Origin: Amycolatopsis thermalba
GTDB taxonomy: Bacteria > Actinomycetota > Actinomycetes > Mycobacteriales > Pseudonocardiaceae
Assembly (NCBI RefSeq): GCF_003385215.1
Contig: NZ_PQHW01000040.1
Span: forward strand, 1-57,241
Direction: 5' to 3'
DNA length: 57,241 nucleotides
Within the stretch, counting starts at the first letter, position 1, and each line of letters opens with the position of its first letter. Below, piece after piece: positions 37,924-47,238 of the stretch. Below the pieces are notes generated by a model, which had not been told where the DNA came from, did not search any database, and saw only the letters and a program-made list of their open reading frames with translations. Position numbers and translations under genes: made by a program.

Positions 37924-39579
37924 ATGACCGAGGTCGTGAAGCTCGCCGACGAGTTCGTGGAAGCCCTCTTCGACGCGGAGCCGCTGTGGCCCGCGGTGCT
38001 GGGGCTGGAGTCCGCCCGGACCGGGCTCGGTGAGCTCAGTGCCGAGGCCGAGGCCGCCCACCGCGGCCGGCTCGAGGAGTTCGTCCGGCGCGCCGAGGCG
38101 ATCGAGGCGTCCACGCTGAGCGCCGAGGACCGGGTGACCCGGGACGTGCTGCTCACCCAGGCCCGCGGCAACCTGGACCGGCTGGACACCCACCTGGTCG
38201 AGTTCACGATCAGCGACATCTTCGTCGCCCCCGCGGTCGGCCTGCTGACCATCCTGCCGATGATCGGCGTGCCCGACGACGAGCAGGGCCGCCGCCACCT
38301 CGACCGGCTCGCCGCGATCCCGCGGTACCTGGAGCAGGCCGCCGACCGGCACCGCGCGGGCGTCGCCGCCGGGCGGGTCCCGGTCGAGCACCTGGTGCGC
38401 GCCGCGGTCGCGCACCTGGACCGCTACCTGGCCGCGCCGGACGCCGACCCGCTGCTGCGCCAGCCCGCGCCGAGCGAGGAGTTCGCCGCCGCGCGTGAGC
38501 GGGTGCTGGCCGAGGTCGTGCGGCCCGCGTTCGCGGCCTACCAGGACGCGCTGGCGACGGACATCGCTCCGCACGGGCGCCCGCCGGAGAAGCCCGGCGT
38601 GTGCTGGCTGCCCGGCGGTGAGCGTATCTACGCCGCCCTGGCGCGCACGCACACCACCACCGACCGCACTCCGGACGAGCTGCACGAAACCGGGCTGCGC
38701 CTCATCGGCGAGCTGGCCCGCGAGTACCGCGAGATCGGCTCCCGCGTGTTCGGCACCGACGACCTGGCCGAGATCTTCCGGCGCCTGCGGACCGATCCGG
38801 GGTTGCGCTGGCGCAGCGCGGAGGAACTGCTCGGCACCGCGCGGTCGGCGATCAGCCGCGCCGAGGAGGCCGCGCCGCGCTGGTTCGGCCGGATCCCGCC
38901 GCACCCGTGGGTCGTGGAGCCGGTGCCCGCGGCCGAAGCGCCCGGCGGGCCGGCGGCGTTCTACCTGCAGCCCGCCGTCGACGGCTCCCGGCCGGGCATC
39001 TACTTCGCCAACACCCACGAGGTGACCGAACGGTTCCGGCACGCCGCCGAGGTGATGGCGTTCCACGAGGCGATCCCCGGCCACCACTTCCAGCTCTCCA
39101 CCGCGCTGACGCTGACCGACCTGCCGCTGCTGCGCCGGATCGGCGACTTCAACGCCTACGCCGAGGGCTGGGGCCTCTACAGCGAACGGCTGGCCGCGGA
39201 GATGGGGCTGTACTCCGACGACGTCGCGCTGCTCGGCATGCTCACCATGGACTCGATGCGCGCCGGGCGGCTGGTCGTGGACACCGGCCTGCACGCCAAG
39301 GGCTGGAGCCGGCAGCAGGCGGTGGACTACCTGCGCGAGCACACCCCGATGCCGCAGGTGGAGATCGAGTCCGAAGTGGACCGCTACATCGCCTACCCGG
39401 GCCAGGCGCTGTCGTACATGGTGGGGCGGCTGGAGATCCAGCGCGTGCGGGCGCGGGCCGAGCAGGCGCTGGGGGAGCGGTTCGACATCCGCGCCTTCCA
39501 CGACCTGGTCCTCGGCGGCGGCGCGCTGCCGCTGTCGGTGCTGGCGGCCGTCGTCGACGAGTGGATCGAGCGGGCATGA
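37924..39579 (+). CDS. DUF885-family metallopeptidase-like protein (copy 1)
   Basis: The 551-aa product belongs to the DUF885 family, helical zinc-dependent peptidase-like proteins. The zinc site is in MAFHEAIPGHHFQLS with His381 and Glu382, and EGWGLYSERLAAEMGLY and DTGLHAKGWSRQQAVDYL are later conserved blocks. No signal peptide is visible, so it should be cytoplasmic. ATG at 37924. Its stop overlaps the ATG of a close paralogue (ATGA), so the two are translationally coupled. Substrates of most members are unknown. Confidence 0.88.
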   Translation: MTEVVKLADEFVEALFDAEPLWPAVLGLESARTGLGELSAEAEAAHRGRLEEFVRRAEAIEASTLSAEDRVTRDVLLTQARGNLDRLDTHLVEFTISDIFVAPAVGLLTILPMIGVPDDEQGRRHLDRLAAIPRYLEQAADRHRAGVAAGRVPVEHLVRAAVAHLDRYLAAPDADPLLRQPAPSEEFAAARERVLAEVVRPAFAAYQDALATDIAPHGRPPEKPGVCWLPGGERIYAALARTHTTTDRTPDELHETGLRLIGELAREYREIGSRVFGTDDLAEIFRRLRTDPGLRWRSAEELLGTARSAISRAEEAAPRWFGRIPPHPWVVEPVPAAEAPGGPAAFYLQPAVDGSRPGIYFANTHEVTERFRHAAEVMAFHEAIPGHHFQLSTALTLTDLPLLRRIGDFNAYAEGWGLYSERLAAEMGLYSDDVALLGMLTMDSMRAGRLVVDTGLHAKGWSRQQAVDYLREHTPMPQVEIESEVDRYIAYPGQALSYMVGRLEIQRVRARAEQALGERFDIRAFHDLVLGGGALPLSVLAAVVDEWIERA

Positions 39580-41207
39580 GCGAGGTGGACGCGCTCGCCG
39601 AGGAGCTCACCGGCCGGATGTTCGAGGCCGATCCGCTGCGCCCGTCGGTGCTCGGCCTGCCCGGCGACCACGACCGGTTGCCCGACCTCACCGCCGAAGC
39701 GGAGGTGCGGCACCGGGCGGCCTACCTGGACATCGCCGCCCGGGCCGAAGCGGCCACCCCGCCGGGGCCGGAGGAATCGCTGACCCGCGACGTCGTGGTC
39801 CAGCAGGCCCGGGCCGCCGTCGACCTGCTCGACGCGCGGCTGCCCGAGTTCGCCGTCAGCGACGCCTTCACCGCCCCGGTGCAGCTGCTGCTGATGACCC
39901 TGCCGATGATCGACGTGACCGGCGAGGCCCGGGCACGGGGCTTCCTCGCCCGGCTCGCCGCGTTCCCGTCCTTCGTGGACCAGGTGGTGGAACGGCAGTC
40001 CGGCGACGTGGTCCCGCCGGACTTCCTGGTCGATGCGGCGATCGGCTACTTCGACCGGATGCTCGCCGCGCCGGAGCTGCCGTCGCTGCGACTCGACGTG
40101 GGGTCGGAGACGCCGGCCGCCGAGCGGGACGCGCTGCTGGCCGGCGTCGTGCGGCCCGCGCTGACCCGCTACCGCGAGTTCCTCGCCGGGGAACTGCGGC
40201 CGCGGGCCCGGCCCGCGGCGGAGGCCGGGCTGTGCTGGCAGCCGGGCGGCCTGCCGCGCTACGCCGGGCTGATCCGCGCGCACACCACCACCGAGCGCAC
40301 CGCGCAGGAGCTGCACGACATCGGGCTGGCGCTGATGGCCGACCTGACCGGGGAGTTCCGCACGATCGGCCGCCGGGTGTTCGGGACGGCCGAGACGGCC
40401 GAGATCTTCGGCCGCCTGCGCACCGATCCCGCGTTGCGGTGGGGCAGCGGCGAGGAACTGCTGGCCGCCGCGCGCGCCGCGATCGAGCGGGCGGAGGCCG
40501 AGGCGCCGCGGTGGTTCAAGACGATCCCGTCCGCGCGGTGCGAGGTGCGCCCGGTGCCCGAAAGCGACGCCGACGCGGGCACCATCGCCTACTACGTCGA
40601 ACCGGCGCTGGACGGCTCCCGGCCGGGCATCTACTACGCCAACACCTTCCACGCCGGGGAGCGGTTGCGGCACGTCAGCGAGGCGATCGCCTACCACGAG
40701 GGGGTTCCCGGGCACCACTTCCAGCTGTCGCTGGCGCTCGGGCTGGACCTGCCGTTGCTGCACCGCGTCGCCGGCGTCAACGCCTACACCGAGGGCTGGG
40801 GCCTCTACGCCGAGCGGCTGGCCGAGGAGATGGGCCTCTACACCGGCGACGTGGCCCGGCTCGGGATGCTCACCCAGGACGCGATGCGCGCCGCGCGGCT
40901 GGTCGTGGACACCGGCCTGCACGCCCTGGGCTGGTCCCGGCAGCAGGCGGTGGACTACCTGCGCGAGAACACGCCCATGGCGGCGGTGGAGATCGAGGAG
41001 GAGACCGACCGCTACGCCGGCTGCCCGGGCCAGGCCCTGTCCTACATGACGGGACGGCTGGAGATCGACCGGATCCGCGCGGGCGCGGTGTGGGCGCTGG
41101 GGGAGCGGTTCGACATCCGCGAGTTCCACGACGTCGTGCTGGGACACGGCATCCTCCCGCTGCCGGTCCTCGACCGGGTGGTTTCGGACTGGATTACCAG
41201 CCGGTAG
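39576..41207 (+). CDS. DUF885-family metallopeptidase-like protein (copy 2)
   Basis: The 543-aa product is a paralogue of the preceding gene over its full length. The zinc motif is AYHEGVPGHHFQLS with His374 and Glu375, followed by EGWGLYAERLAEEMGLY and DTGLHALGWSRQQAVDYLRE. The N-termini also align (ADPLRPSVLGLPGDHD against AEPLWPAVLGLESART). Both copies keep the metal-binding residues, so neither looks dead; they may form a hetero-oligomer or differ in substrate. ATG 39576 overlaps the first gene's stop. An oxidoreductase gene starts 51 bp after it. Confidence 0.88.
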   Translation: MSEVDALAEELTGRMFEADPLRPSVLGLPGDHDRLPDLTAEAEVRHRAAYLDIAARAEAATPPGPEESLTRDVVVQQARAAVDLLDARLPEFAVSDAFTAPVQLLLMTLPMIDVTGEARARGFLARLAAFPSFVDQVVERQSGDVVPPDFLVDAAIGYFDRMLAAPELPSLRLDVGSETPAAERDALLAGVVRPALTRYREFLAGELRPRARPAAEAGLCWQPGGLPRYAGLIRAHTTTERTAQELHDIGLALMADLTGEFRTIGRRVFGTAETAEIFGRLRTDPALRWGSGEELLAAARAAIERAEAEAPRWFKTIPSARCEVRPVPESDADAGTIAYYVEPALDGSRPGIYYANTFHAGERLRHVSEAIAYHEGVPGHHFQLSLALGLDLPLLHRVAGVNAYTEGWGLYAERLAEEMGLYTGDVARLGMLTQDAMRAARLVVDTGLHALGWSRQQAVDYLRENTPMAAVEIEEETDRYAGCPGQALSYMTGRLEIDRIRAGAVWALGERFDIREFHDVVLGHGILPLPVLDRVVSDWITSR

Positions 41208-41257
41208 GGTGGCTCGCACGACAGGTAAGCGCACGCTTAGGACAGAAGGTGGCATCG

Positions 41258-42298
41258 ATGCGGATCGGCACCCAGATCTCGTACTCCGGCGGGTTCGCCG
41301 AGAGCGTCCGCGACGTCGTCGAGCTGGAGAAGGCCGGCCTCGACGTCGTCACCATCCCCGAGGCCTACTCGTTCGACGCGGTCAGCCAGCTCGGCTACGT
41401 CGCGGCGAAGACCGAGCGCGTCCAGCTCGCGTCGGGCATCCTGCAGATCTACACGCGCACGCCGACGCTGACCGCGATGACGGCGGCCGGCCTGGACTTC
41501 GTGTCCGATGGCCGGTTCATCCTCGGCATCGGCGCGTCCGGGCCGCAGGTCGTGGAGGGCTTCCACGGCGTGCGCTACGACGCGCCGCTGGGCCGGACCC
41601 GCGAGATCGTGGAGATCTGCCGCCAGGTGTGGCGGCGCGAGCGCGTGGTGCACGACGGCAAGCACTACCAGATCCCGCTGCCCGCGGACCAGGGCACCGG
41701 CCTGGGCAAGCCGCTGAAGATCATCAACCACCCGGTGCGGGAGCGGATCCCGGTGCAGATCGCGGCCATCGGGCCGAAGAACGTGGCGCTGACCGCGGAG
41801 ATCGCCGAGGGCTGGCAGCCGATCTTCTTCCACCCGGAGCGCGCCGCCGAGGTGTGGGGCGAGGCGCTGGCCGAGGGCCGGGCCAAGCGGGACCCGTCGC
41901 TGGGTGAGCTGGACGTCGCGGTCGGGGTGCCGGTGGCGATCGGCGAGGACGTGGGCCACATGCTCGACTGGGTCCGCCCGGTCGTCGCTCTCTACGTCGG
42001 CGGCATGGGCGCCCGCGGCAAGAACTTCTACAACGAGCTGGCCTGCCGCTACGGCTACGAGGCCGAGGCCAAGCTGATCCAGGACCTCTACCTGGACGGC
42101 AAGAAGGAGGAGGCCGCCGCCGCGATTCCGGCCGAGCTGCTGGAGGCGATCTCCCTGGTCGGCCCGAAGGGGCTGGTCAAGGAGCGGCTGGCCGCCCTGC
42201 GCGCGGCCGGGGTCACCACCCTGCAGGTCACGTTCCTCGAACCCGACCCGGCCCGGCGCGTCGGCGTGGTGAGCGAGCTGCGCGAACTGCTCAGCTGA
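41258..42298 (+). CDS. LLM-class F420-dependent oxidoreductase
   Basis: The 346-aa product is a TIM-barrel luciferase-like monooxygenase family protein. It begins MRIGTQISYSGGFAESVRDV and contains GLDFVSDGRFILGIGASGPQ and RYDAPLGRTREIVEICRQVW, typical of F420-dependent dehydrogenases/reductases of mycobacteria and their relatives. The cofactor is inferred from the subfamily. ATG 41258 with GAAGGTGG upstream. It ends in an 8-bp overlap with the convergent nitroreductase gene, another family that often uses F420. Confidence 0.88.
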   Translation: MRIGTQISYSGGFAESVRDVVELEKAGLDVVTIPEAYSFDAVSQLGYVAAKTERVQLASGILQIYTRTPTLTAMTAAGLDFVSDGRFILGIGASGPQVVEGFHGVRYDAPLGRTREIVEICRQVWRRERVVHDGKHYQIPLPADQGTGLGKPLKIINHPVRERIPVQIAAIGPKNVALTAEIAEGWQPIFFHPERAAEVWGEALAEGRAKRDPSLGELDVAVGVPVAIGEDVGHMLDWVRPVVALYVGGMGARGKNFYNELACRYGYEAEAKLIQDLYLDGKKEEAAAAIPAELLEAISLVGPKGLVKERLAALRAAGVTTLQVTFLEPDPARRVGVVSELRELLS

Positions 42299-42671
42299 CC
42301 CGGTCCAGGAACAGGAAGTCGGTCACCCCGACGACCGACAGGATCTGGCGCACGCCGGGCGGCATGCTGGTGCGCTGCTCGTCGTGCACGACGCGGGGCC
42401 GGGTCGTCCGGACGGACCGGCCCCGCGTCTCGATCTCGCAGCCGCCCGCGGCGAGGATGTTGCGGACCCAGTCGGTGTCCGGCCCGTAGGTCAGCGCCAG
42501 GACGTAGCCGCCGTCGGCGCGGAAGACGTTCACCGGCGTCCGGTAGGTCGTCCCGGACTTGCGGCCCCGGTGGACGATCGTCCCGAACCCGGGCAGCCTC
42601 TTGGTCAGCGGGCCCAGGACGCGGTTGGTCGCGACGCGGTTGAACCGGGCGATCCTCTTCGGCAGCACCAT
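42291..42671 (-). CDS. Deazaflavin (F420)-dependent nitroreductase family protein
   Basis: The 126-aa product has the split-barrel fold of the Ddn/DUF385 family. The pattern RGRKSGTTYRTPVNVFRADG, then LTYGPDTDWVRNILAAGGCE, is typical. Ddn-type proteins reduce quinones and nitro compounds with F420H2; small members have unknown substrates. The ATG is at 42669-42671. Its last 8 bp overlap the LLM oxidoreductase gene on the other strand. Longer frames extending upstream are antisense shadows of the DNA glycosylase. Confidence 0.85.
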   Translation of the reverse strand: MVLPKRIARFNRVATNRVLGPLTKRLPGFGTIVHRGRKSGTTYRTPVNVFRADGGYVLALTYGPDTDWVRNILAAGGCEIETRGRSVRTTRPRVVHDEQRTSMPPGVRQILSVVGVTDFLFLDRVS

Positions 42672-42756
42672 GCGAACAGCATGCCCGCGCGGCCGCCAGA
42701 AATCAACACGTGATGAATTGACGTTTGGGTGCGCGGGCGCGGTGGAACGCTGCGGC

Positions 42757-43536
42757 ATGCCCGAGCTGCCGGACGTCGAAGGCTTCCGCCGCACGCTCGC
42801 CGCGCACGGGGTGGGCAAGCGGATCACCGGCGTGACCACGCTGGACGCGGGGGTGCTGCGCGGGGTGAGCGCGCGCCGGTTGCGGGAGGCGTTGCGGGGC
42901 CGGCGGTTCGGCGAGCCCCGGCGGCTGGGGAAGTGGCTGGTCGTGCCGGCGGACGGCGGCCCGGAGACGGTGGTGCTGCACTTCGGCATGACCGGGTCGC
43001 TGGAGTGGTCCGGTTCGGACGACCGGCAGCGGCACGACCGGGTGATCTTCGCCTTCGACGACGGGGAGCTGCGGTACCGCGACATGCGCAAGCTGCAGGG
43101 CCTGCGCCTGCTCGCCGACGACGCGGAGCTGGACCGGCTGCTGGCCGGCACCGGGCCGGACGCGCTGGAGGTGCCGCGGGAGCGGTTCCGGGACCTGCTC
43201 GGCCGCCGCCGGGGCCTCAAGCAGCTGCTGACCGACCAGGCGGTGCTGGCCGGGCTGGGCAACCTGCTGGCCGACGAGATCCTGTGGCGGGCCCGGATCG
43301 CCCCGCGGGCCCGGGCCGCGGACCTGGACCGCGCGGCGGCCGACCGGCTGCACCGGGAGATGCGGAAGGTGCTGCGCGAGGCGGTGCAGGCCGGGCGGGT
43401 GCCGCCGCGCAAGACGTGGCTGACCGGACGGCGGGACGAGCCGTCGGGGTCGTGCCCGCGGTGCGGTCGTGCGCTGGCCCGTGGCCGGGTCGGCGGGCGG
43501 GGCACCGTGTGGTGCCCGCGGTGCCAGCCCGGTTGA
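42757..43536 (+). CDS. Fpg/Nei-family DNA glycosylase
   Basis: This bifunctional DNA glycosylase/AP lyase excises oxidised bases. The 259-aa product begins MPELPDVEGFRRTL with the catalytic Pro and Glu at the N-terminus after Met removal. It has the helix-two-turn-helix QLLTDQAVLAGLGNLLADEI and a C-terminal zinc finger with two Cys pairs (SCPRCGRALARGRV and VWCPRCQPG). It differs from true MutM (no KTTLRDY-type strand is seen), so Nei-like specificity is possible. ATG 42757 fixed by the PELPDVE motif. Divergent from the nitroreductase, 85 bp apart. Confidence 0.9.
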   Translation: MPELPDVEGFRRTLAAHGVGKRITGVTTLDAGVLRGVSARRLREALRGRRFGEPRRLGKWLVVPADGGPETVVLHFGMTGSLEWSGSDDRQRHDRVIFAFDDGELRYRDMRKLQGLRLLADDAELDRLLAGTGPDALEVPRERFRDLLGRRRGLKQLLTDQAVLAGLGNLLADEILWRARIAPRARAADLDRAAADRLHREMRKVLREAVQAGRVPPRKTWLTGRRDEPSGSCPRCGRALARGRVGGRGTVWCPRCQPG

Positions 43537-43578
43537 CAGCGCGGTTGACAGTGCGGGGAAATGGGGTAAGCCGGTGCC

Positions 43579-43752
43579 ATGAACGACAAGGACGACGAGA
43601 AGAAGCCGGTCAGCCCGGAGCCGCCGCTGTCCCCGGACTTCCCGGAGGTGCGGCACCCCGATCTGGACCTCGGGCCCACCGACGACGTGGAGAAGCCGCC
43701 GAACTCGGAAAAGATCGAGGTCGAGGAAGGAGTGCCCGAGCCACCGGACTGA
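43579..43752 (+). CDS. Small acidic proline-rich protein, 57 aa
   Basis: An open frame of 57 codons starts at ATG 43579, 42 bp after the glycosylase gene. The peptide starts MNDKDDEKKPVSPEPPL and ends EEGVPEPPD. It is rich in Asp, Glu, Pro and Lys, with no hydrophobic core, so it should be disordered. Codon choice follows the genome's GC bias at third positions, which supports coding. The ribosome binding site is weak (GGGG at 43563). I recognise no family. Confidence 0.55.
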   Translation: MNDKDDEKKPVSPEPPLSPDFPEVRHPDLDLGPTDDVEKPPNSEKIEVEEGVPEPPD

Positions 43753-44079
43753 GCCCGGGCGGCGGGCACCGGGCGGAGCCCGGCCCGCGCTGGGAAGCAG
43801 CAGCCATCCGGCGCCGGCGGCGCTGGGCGCGGGGCCTGATGGCCGTCCGGCCGTGCCGGTACCGGCGGCGCTGGGCGGGGGCTGGCGGCCATGTGGCCGT
43901 TGCCCGGCGCCCATCGCGTCGAGCGTGGGGCCCGACGGCCACCCGGCGGCGGGGCCCGGGGTCCCGCGGGAAGGGCGGCCTCGGTGGGACCCCGGCTGCC
44001 GCGGTCGGCGTGCCGATCTCAGCGGCGGGGAGTCCCGGCGGCTGGTTCCGGTACGAGTGGCATCACGGCGCCCGCGAAA
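43753..44079. other. GC-rich gap with a direct repeat and a hairpin
   Basis: This 327-bp gap between convergent genes has no supported gene. CCGGCGGCGCTGGGCG occurs twice (43814-43829 and 43862-43877). CCGGGGTCCC (43956-43965) and GGGACCCCGG (43986-43995) form a perfect 10-bp stem with a 20-nt loop, which may end transcription of the GH65 gene or of the small acidic protein gene. Nothing else is recognised. Confidence 0.5.
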
Positions 44080-46461
44080 TCAGCGCGAAGCGGCGATGTT
44101 CCGCCGCACCTGGGCGGGGTCCCGGTGGGCCGGCTCGCGGCCCACCGGCTGGTGCGGCGCCGGGCCGGGGTCGATCGGCGGGATCGGCTTCGTCGTCGGC
44201 GTCCCGGTCACCGACATCGGCTCGCCGTGGTGCCGGATCTCCACCTCCTTGCCGGACAGCAGCCGGTACGTCGCGTCGTCCCGGTGGATCTCCACCGCGA
44301 ACCGGCTGCCGCGGAAGCACATGCGGAACTGGATGCGGTCCAGCGCGGGCGGCAGCCGCGGCGCGAAGCTCAGCTTGCCGTCGTGGTCGCGCATCCCGCC
44401 GAAACCCGCGACCACCCCCATCCACGCCCCGGCCAGCGACGCCATGTGCAGTCCGTTCCGGACGTTGTTGTGCACGTCGTGCAGATCGGTCAGCGCCGCC
44501 TCGCCCAGGTAGTCGTAGGCGAGGTCCAGGTGGCCCACCTCGGCCGCGATCACCGACTGCGTGCCTGCCGACAGCGACGAGTCCCGCACGGTCCTGGCCT
44601 CGTAGTAGGCGAAGTTGCGCTGCTTCTGCTCCGGCGTGAACGCATCCCCCCGGAAATGCAGCGCCAGCACCAGATCCGCCTGCTTGACCACCTGCTTGCG
44701 GTACAGGTCGAAGTACGGGTAGTTCAGCAGCAGCGGGTAGTTCTCCAGTGGCGTGCCCGCGAAGTCCCAGTCCAGGTGCTCGGTGAACCCCTCCGACTGC
44801 GGGTGCACCCCCAGCTCTTCGTTGTACGGCACGAACATCCGCTCGGCCGCCTGCCGCCAGGCCGCCAGCTCGGCTTCGTCCACACCGTACAGTGCCGCGA
44901 CCTCCGGCACCCGCTCGCAGGACGCCGCCGCCTCGCGGAGGTTCCGTTGCGCCATCAGGTTCGTGTAGACGTTGTTGTCCGCGACCGCCGAGTACTCGTC
45001 CGGCCCGGTCACGCCGTCGATGCGGAAGCGGCCGTGCCGGTCGAAGTGGCCCAGCGACATCCACAGCCGCGCCGTCTCCAGCAGCAGCTCGGTGCCACAC
45101 TGGCGCTCGAACTCCGCGTCACCGGTGGCCCAGTAGTAGCGGGCGACCGCGTCGGAGATGTCGGCGCTGACGTGGAACGCCGCGGTGCCCGCCGGCCAGT
45201 ACGCCGAGCACTCCGCGCCGTTGATCGACCGCCACGGGAACGCCGCGCCGCGCAACCCCAGCTGCCGCGCCCGTTCCCGCGCCTTGGGCAGCGTGGAGTG
45301 CCGCCACCGCAAGGCATCCCGTGCCGCCTCCGGCACGCTGTAGGTCAGCACCGGCAGCACGAACGACTCGGTGTCCCAGAAGGCGTGGCCGTCGTAGCCC
45401 GGCCCGGTCAGCCCCTTGCCCGGGATCGCGCGGCTCTCCCCGCGGGCCCCGGCCTGCAGGATGTGGAACAACGCGAACCGGGTCGCCTGCTGCAGCTCCG
45501 GGTCGCCGTCGATCTCGATGTCGGCGGTCTCCCAGAAGTCGTCCAGGAAGGCGCGCTGCTCGGCCAGCAGGCCGTCCCAGCCGGTCTGCAACGCCCCGGC
45601 CAGCGCGGCGTCCACCTGCGCCCGCAGCGCCGGCACCGAACGCTGCGCCGACCACCCGTAGCCGACGAACTTCGTCAGCCGCAGCACCTTGCCCTGCGGC
45701 ACGTCCACCGCGATGCTCAGCCGCGCCAGGTCCTCCTCGGCGAGGATGTCGGTGCGCAGCCCGTCCGGCGACTCGATCTGGTGGTCCATCGCCGCGGCCA
45801 CCCGCAGCCCGGACCGCCGCGTCTGGTGCACCAGCACCGCGCGGTAGCCCTCGGCGAGGAAGAACTCCGACTGGAGCGGCGACTGCAGCGCCGCGGCCAC
45901 CCGCGGGTCCTTGCTGTCCGACTCGATCGGCTCGTTGGCCAGCAGGTCCGACTGCAGCACCAGCTGCATCTTCCCGTCCAGCGGCTCGACCTCGTACCGG
46001 ATCGCCACCACCGCCCGCTGGGTGAACGACACCAGCCGCTGGGTCCGCACCCGCACGCACCGGCCGGTCGGCGACGACCACTCGGTGGTCCGGCTCAGCG
46101 TGCCCGTCCGGAAGTCCAGCACCCGCTCGTGCGCGGTCGCGGTGCCGTAGCGCATGTCGAACGGCTCGTCCTCCACCAGCAGGCGGATGATCTTGCCGTC
46201 GGTCACGTTCACGATCGTCTGCCCGGCCTCCGGGTAGCCGTAGCCGGCCTCCGCGTAGGGCAGCTCGTGTTCCTCGTAGAAGCCGTTCAGGTAGGTGCCG
46301 GGCAGACCGCGCGGCTCGCCCTCCTCGAGCGTGCCGCGCAGGCCGATGTGCCCGTTCGACAACGCGAACGTCGATTCGGTGCGCTGCAACTGGTCCACCG
46401 CCAGCCCGCGCCACCGCAGTTCCCACGGCGCGCATTCGTAGCCGCGCGTCACCAGGCTCAT
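44080..46461 (-). CDS. GH65-family glycoside phosphorylase/hydrolase
   Basis: The 793-aa product belongs to glycoside hydrolase family 65 (maltose, trehalose and kojibiose phosphorylases and trehalases). The N-terminal beta-sandwich starts YECAPWELRWRGLAVDQLQR and TESTFALSNGHIGLRGTLEE. The catalytic (alpha/alpha)6 barrel has the general acid Glu489 in TGPDEYSAVADNNVYTN. The DSSLSAGTQSVIAAEVGHLD loop resembles the phosphate-binding segment of phosphorylases. Substrate is probably trehalose or another glucose disaccharide. ATG (46459-46461) overlaps the stop of the upstream HAD gene, which favours a phosphorylase route. Mycobacteria have a similar pair (Rv3400-Rv3401). Confidence 0.9.
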   Translation of the reverse strand: MSLVTRGYECAPWELRWRGLAVDQLQRTESTFALSNGHIGLRGTLEEGEPRGLPGTYLNGFYEEHELPYAEAGYGYPEAGQTIVNVTDGKIIRLLVEDEPFDMRYGTATAHERVLDFRTGTLSRTTEWSSPTGRCVRVRTQRLVSFTQRAVVAIRYEVEPLDGKMQLVLQSDLLANEPIESDSKDPRVAAALQSPLQSEFFLAEGYRAVLVHQTRRSGLRVAAAMDHQIESPDGLRTDILAEEDLARLSIAVDVPQGKVLRLTKFVGYGWSAQRSVPALRAQVDAALAGALQTGWDGLLAEQRAFLDDFWETADIEIDGDPELQQATRFALFHILQAGARGESRAIPGKGLTGPGYDGHAFWDTESFVLPVLTYSVPEAARDALRWRHSTLPKARERARQLGLRGAAFPWRSINGAECSAYWPAGTAAFHVSADISDAVARYYWATGDAEFERQCGTELLLETARLWMSLGHFDRHGRFRIDGVTGPDEYSAVADNNVYTNLMAQRNLREAAASCERVPEVAALYGVDEAELAAWRQAAERMFVPYNEELGVHPQSEGFTEHLDWDFAGTPLENYPLLLNYPYFDLYRKQVVKQADLVLALHFRGDAFTPEQKQRNFAYYEARTVRDSSLSAGTQSVIAAEVGHLDLAYDYLGEAALTDLHDVHNNVRNGLHMASLAGAWMGVVAGFGGMRDHDGKLSFAPRLPPALDRIQFRMCFRGSRFAVEIHRDDATYRLLSGKEVEIRHHGEPMSVTGTPTTKPIPPIDPGPAPHQPVGREPAHRDPAQVRRNIAASR

Positions 46462-47192
46462 GCCTTGTCCCCCAGCAGTTCCGCGAGATCGTCCACCACC
46501 ACGTCGGCGCCGTGCTCCCGCAGCGCCTCCGCCTGGTCCGCCCGGTTCACGCCGACGACGAACCCGAAGTTCCCCGCCCGGCCCGCTTCGACACCGGCCA
46601 GCGCGTCCTCGAACACCGCGGCCCGCTCCGGGCCGACGCCCAGCGCCTCGGCCCCGGCCAGGAACGAGTCGGGCGCCGGTTTGCCGCGCAGCCCGTCGCG
46701 GGTGATGACCAGCCCGTCGATGCGCGCCTGCACGAACGGGGTGAACCCGGCGGCGTCCAGGACCGCCTGCGCGTTCGCCGACGACGTCACCACCGCGATC
46801 GCCAGTCCCGCGTCCCGGGCGGCCTCCAGGTACCGGCGGGAGCCCTCGTAGGGATTCGGGCCGCGCTCGGCGATGATCCGCAGCACGAGATCGTTCTTGC
46901 GGTTGCCCAGCCCGTGCACGGTGTGCTCGGTGGGCGCGTCGCCCGGATCGCCCTCGGGCAGGTCGATCCCGCGCGAGGCGAGGAACGTGCGCACCCCGTC
47001 CAGCCGCGGCCGCCCGTCCACGAAGCGGGCGTAGTCGGCGTCGGTGAACGGGTGGAAACCGCTTCCGTCCCGTTCGCGCAGGAACTGGTCGAACGTCTGC
47101 TTCCAGGCCTCCCGGTGCAGCGCGGCGGTGCCGGTGAGGACACCGTCCAGGTCGAACAGGCACGCGGTGATGCCGTCGGGCAACCCGATCAT
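46458..47192 (-). CDS. Beta-phosphoglucomutase-like HAD hydrolase
   Basis: The 244-aa product is a HAD-superfamily enzyme of the beta-phosphoglucomutase family. The nucleophile motif is CLFDLDGVLTGTAALHREAW, motif II is AVVTSSANAQAVLDAAGF, the lysine is in RGKPAPDSFLAGAEALGV and motif IV is AVFEDALAGVEAGRAG. Beta-phosphoglucomutase turns beta-glucose 1-phosphate into glucose 6-phosphate. With the GH65 enzyme translated from the overlapping next gene, it would feed sugar from a disaccharide phosphorylase into glycolysis. Simple phosphatase activity cannot be excluded. ATG at 47190-47192. Confidence 0.9.
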   Translation of the reverse strand: MIGLPDGITACLFDLDGVLTGTAALHREAWKQTFDQFLRERDGSGFHPFTDADYARFVDGRPRLDGVRTFLASRGIDLPEGDPGDAPTEHTVHGLGNRKNDLVLRIIAERGPNPYEGSRRYLEAARDAGLAIAVVTSSANAQAVLDAAGFTPFVQARIDGLVITRDGLRGKPAPDSFLAGAEALGVGPERAAVFEDALAGVEAGRAGNFGFVVGVNRADQAEALREHGADVVVDDLAELLGDKA

Positions 47193-47238
47193 GCCTGCAC
47201 GGTACCTGCGAACCGGTGCGCTCGCCGCGCTCCGCTGC

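Noticed and set aside
43891-46851. A 986-codon open frame opposite the GH65 gene
   Set aside because: Low-complexity Arg/Val/Gln/His content and full overlap with a well-supported enzyme gene.
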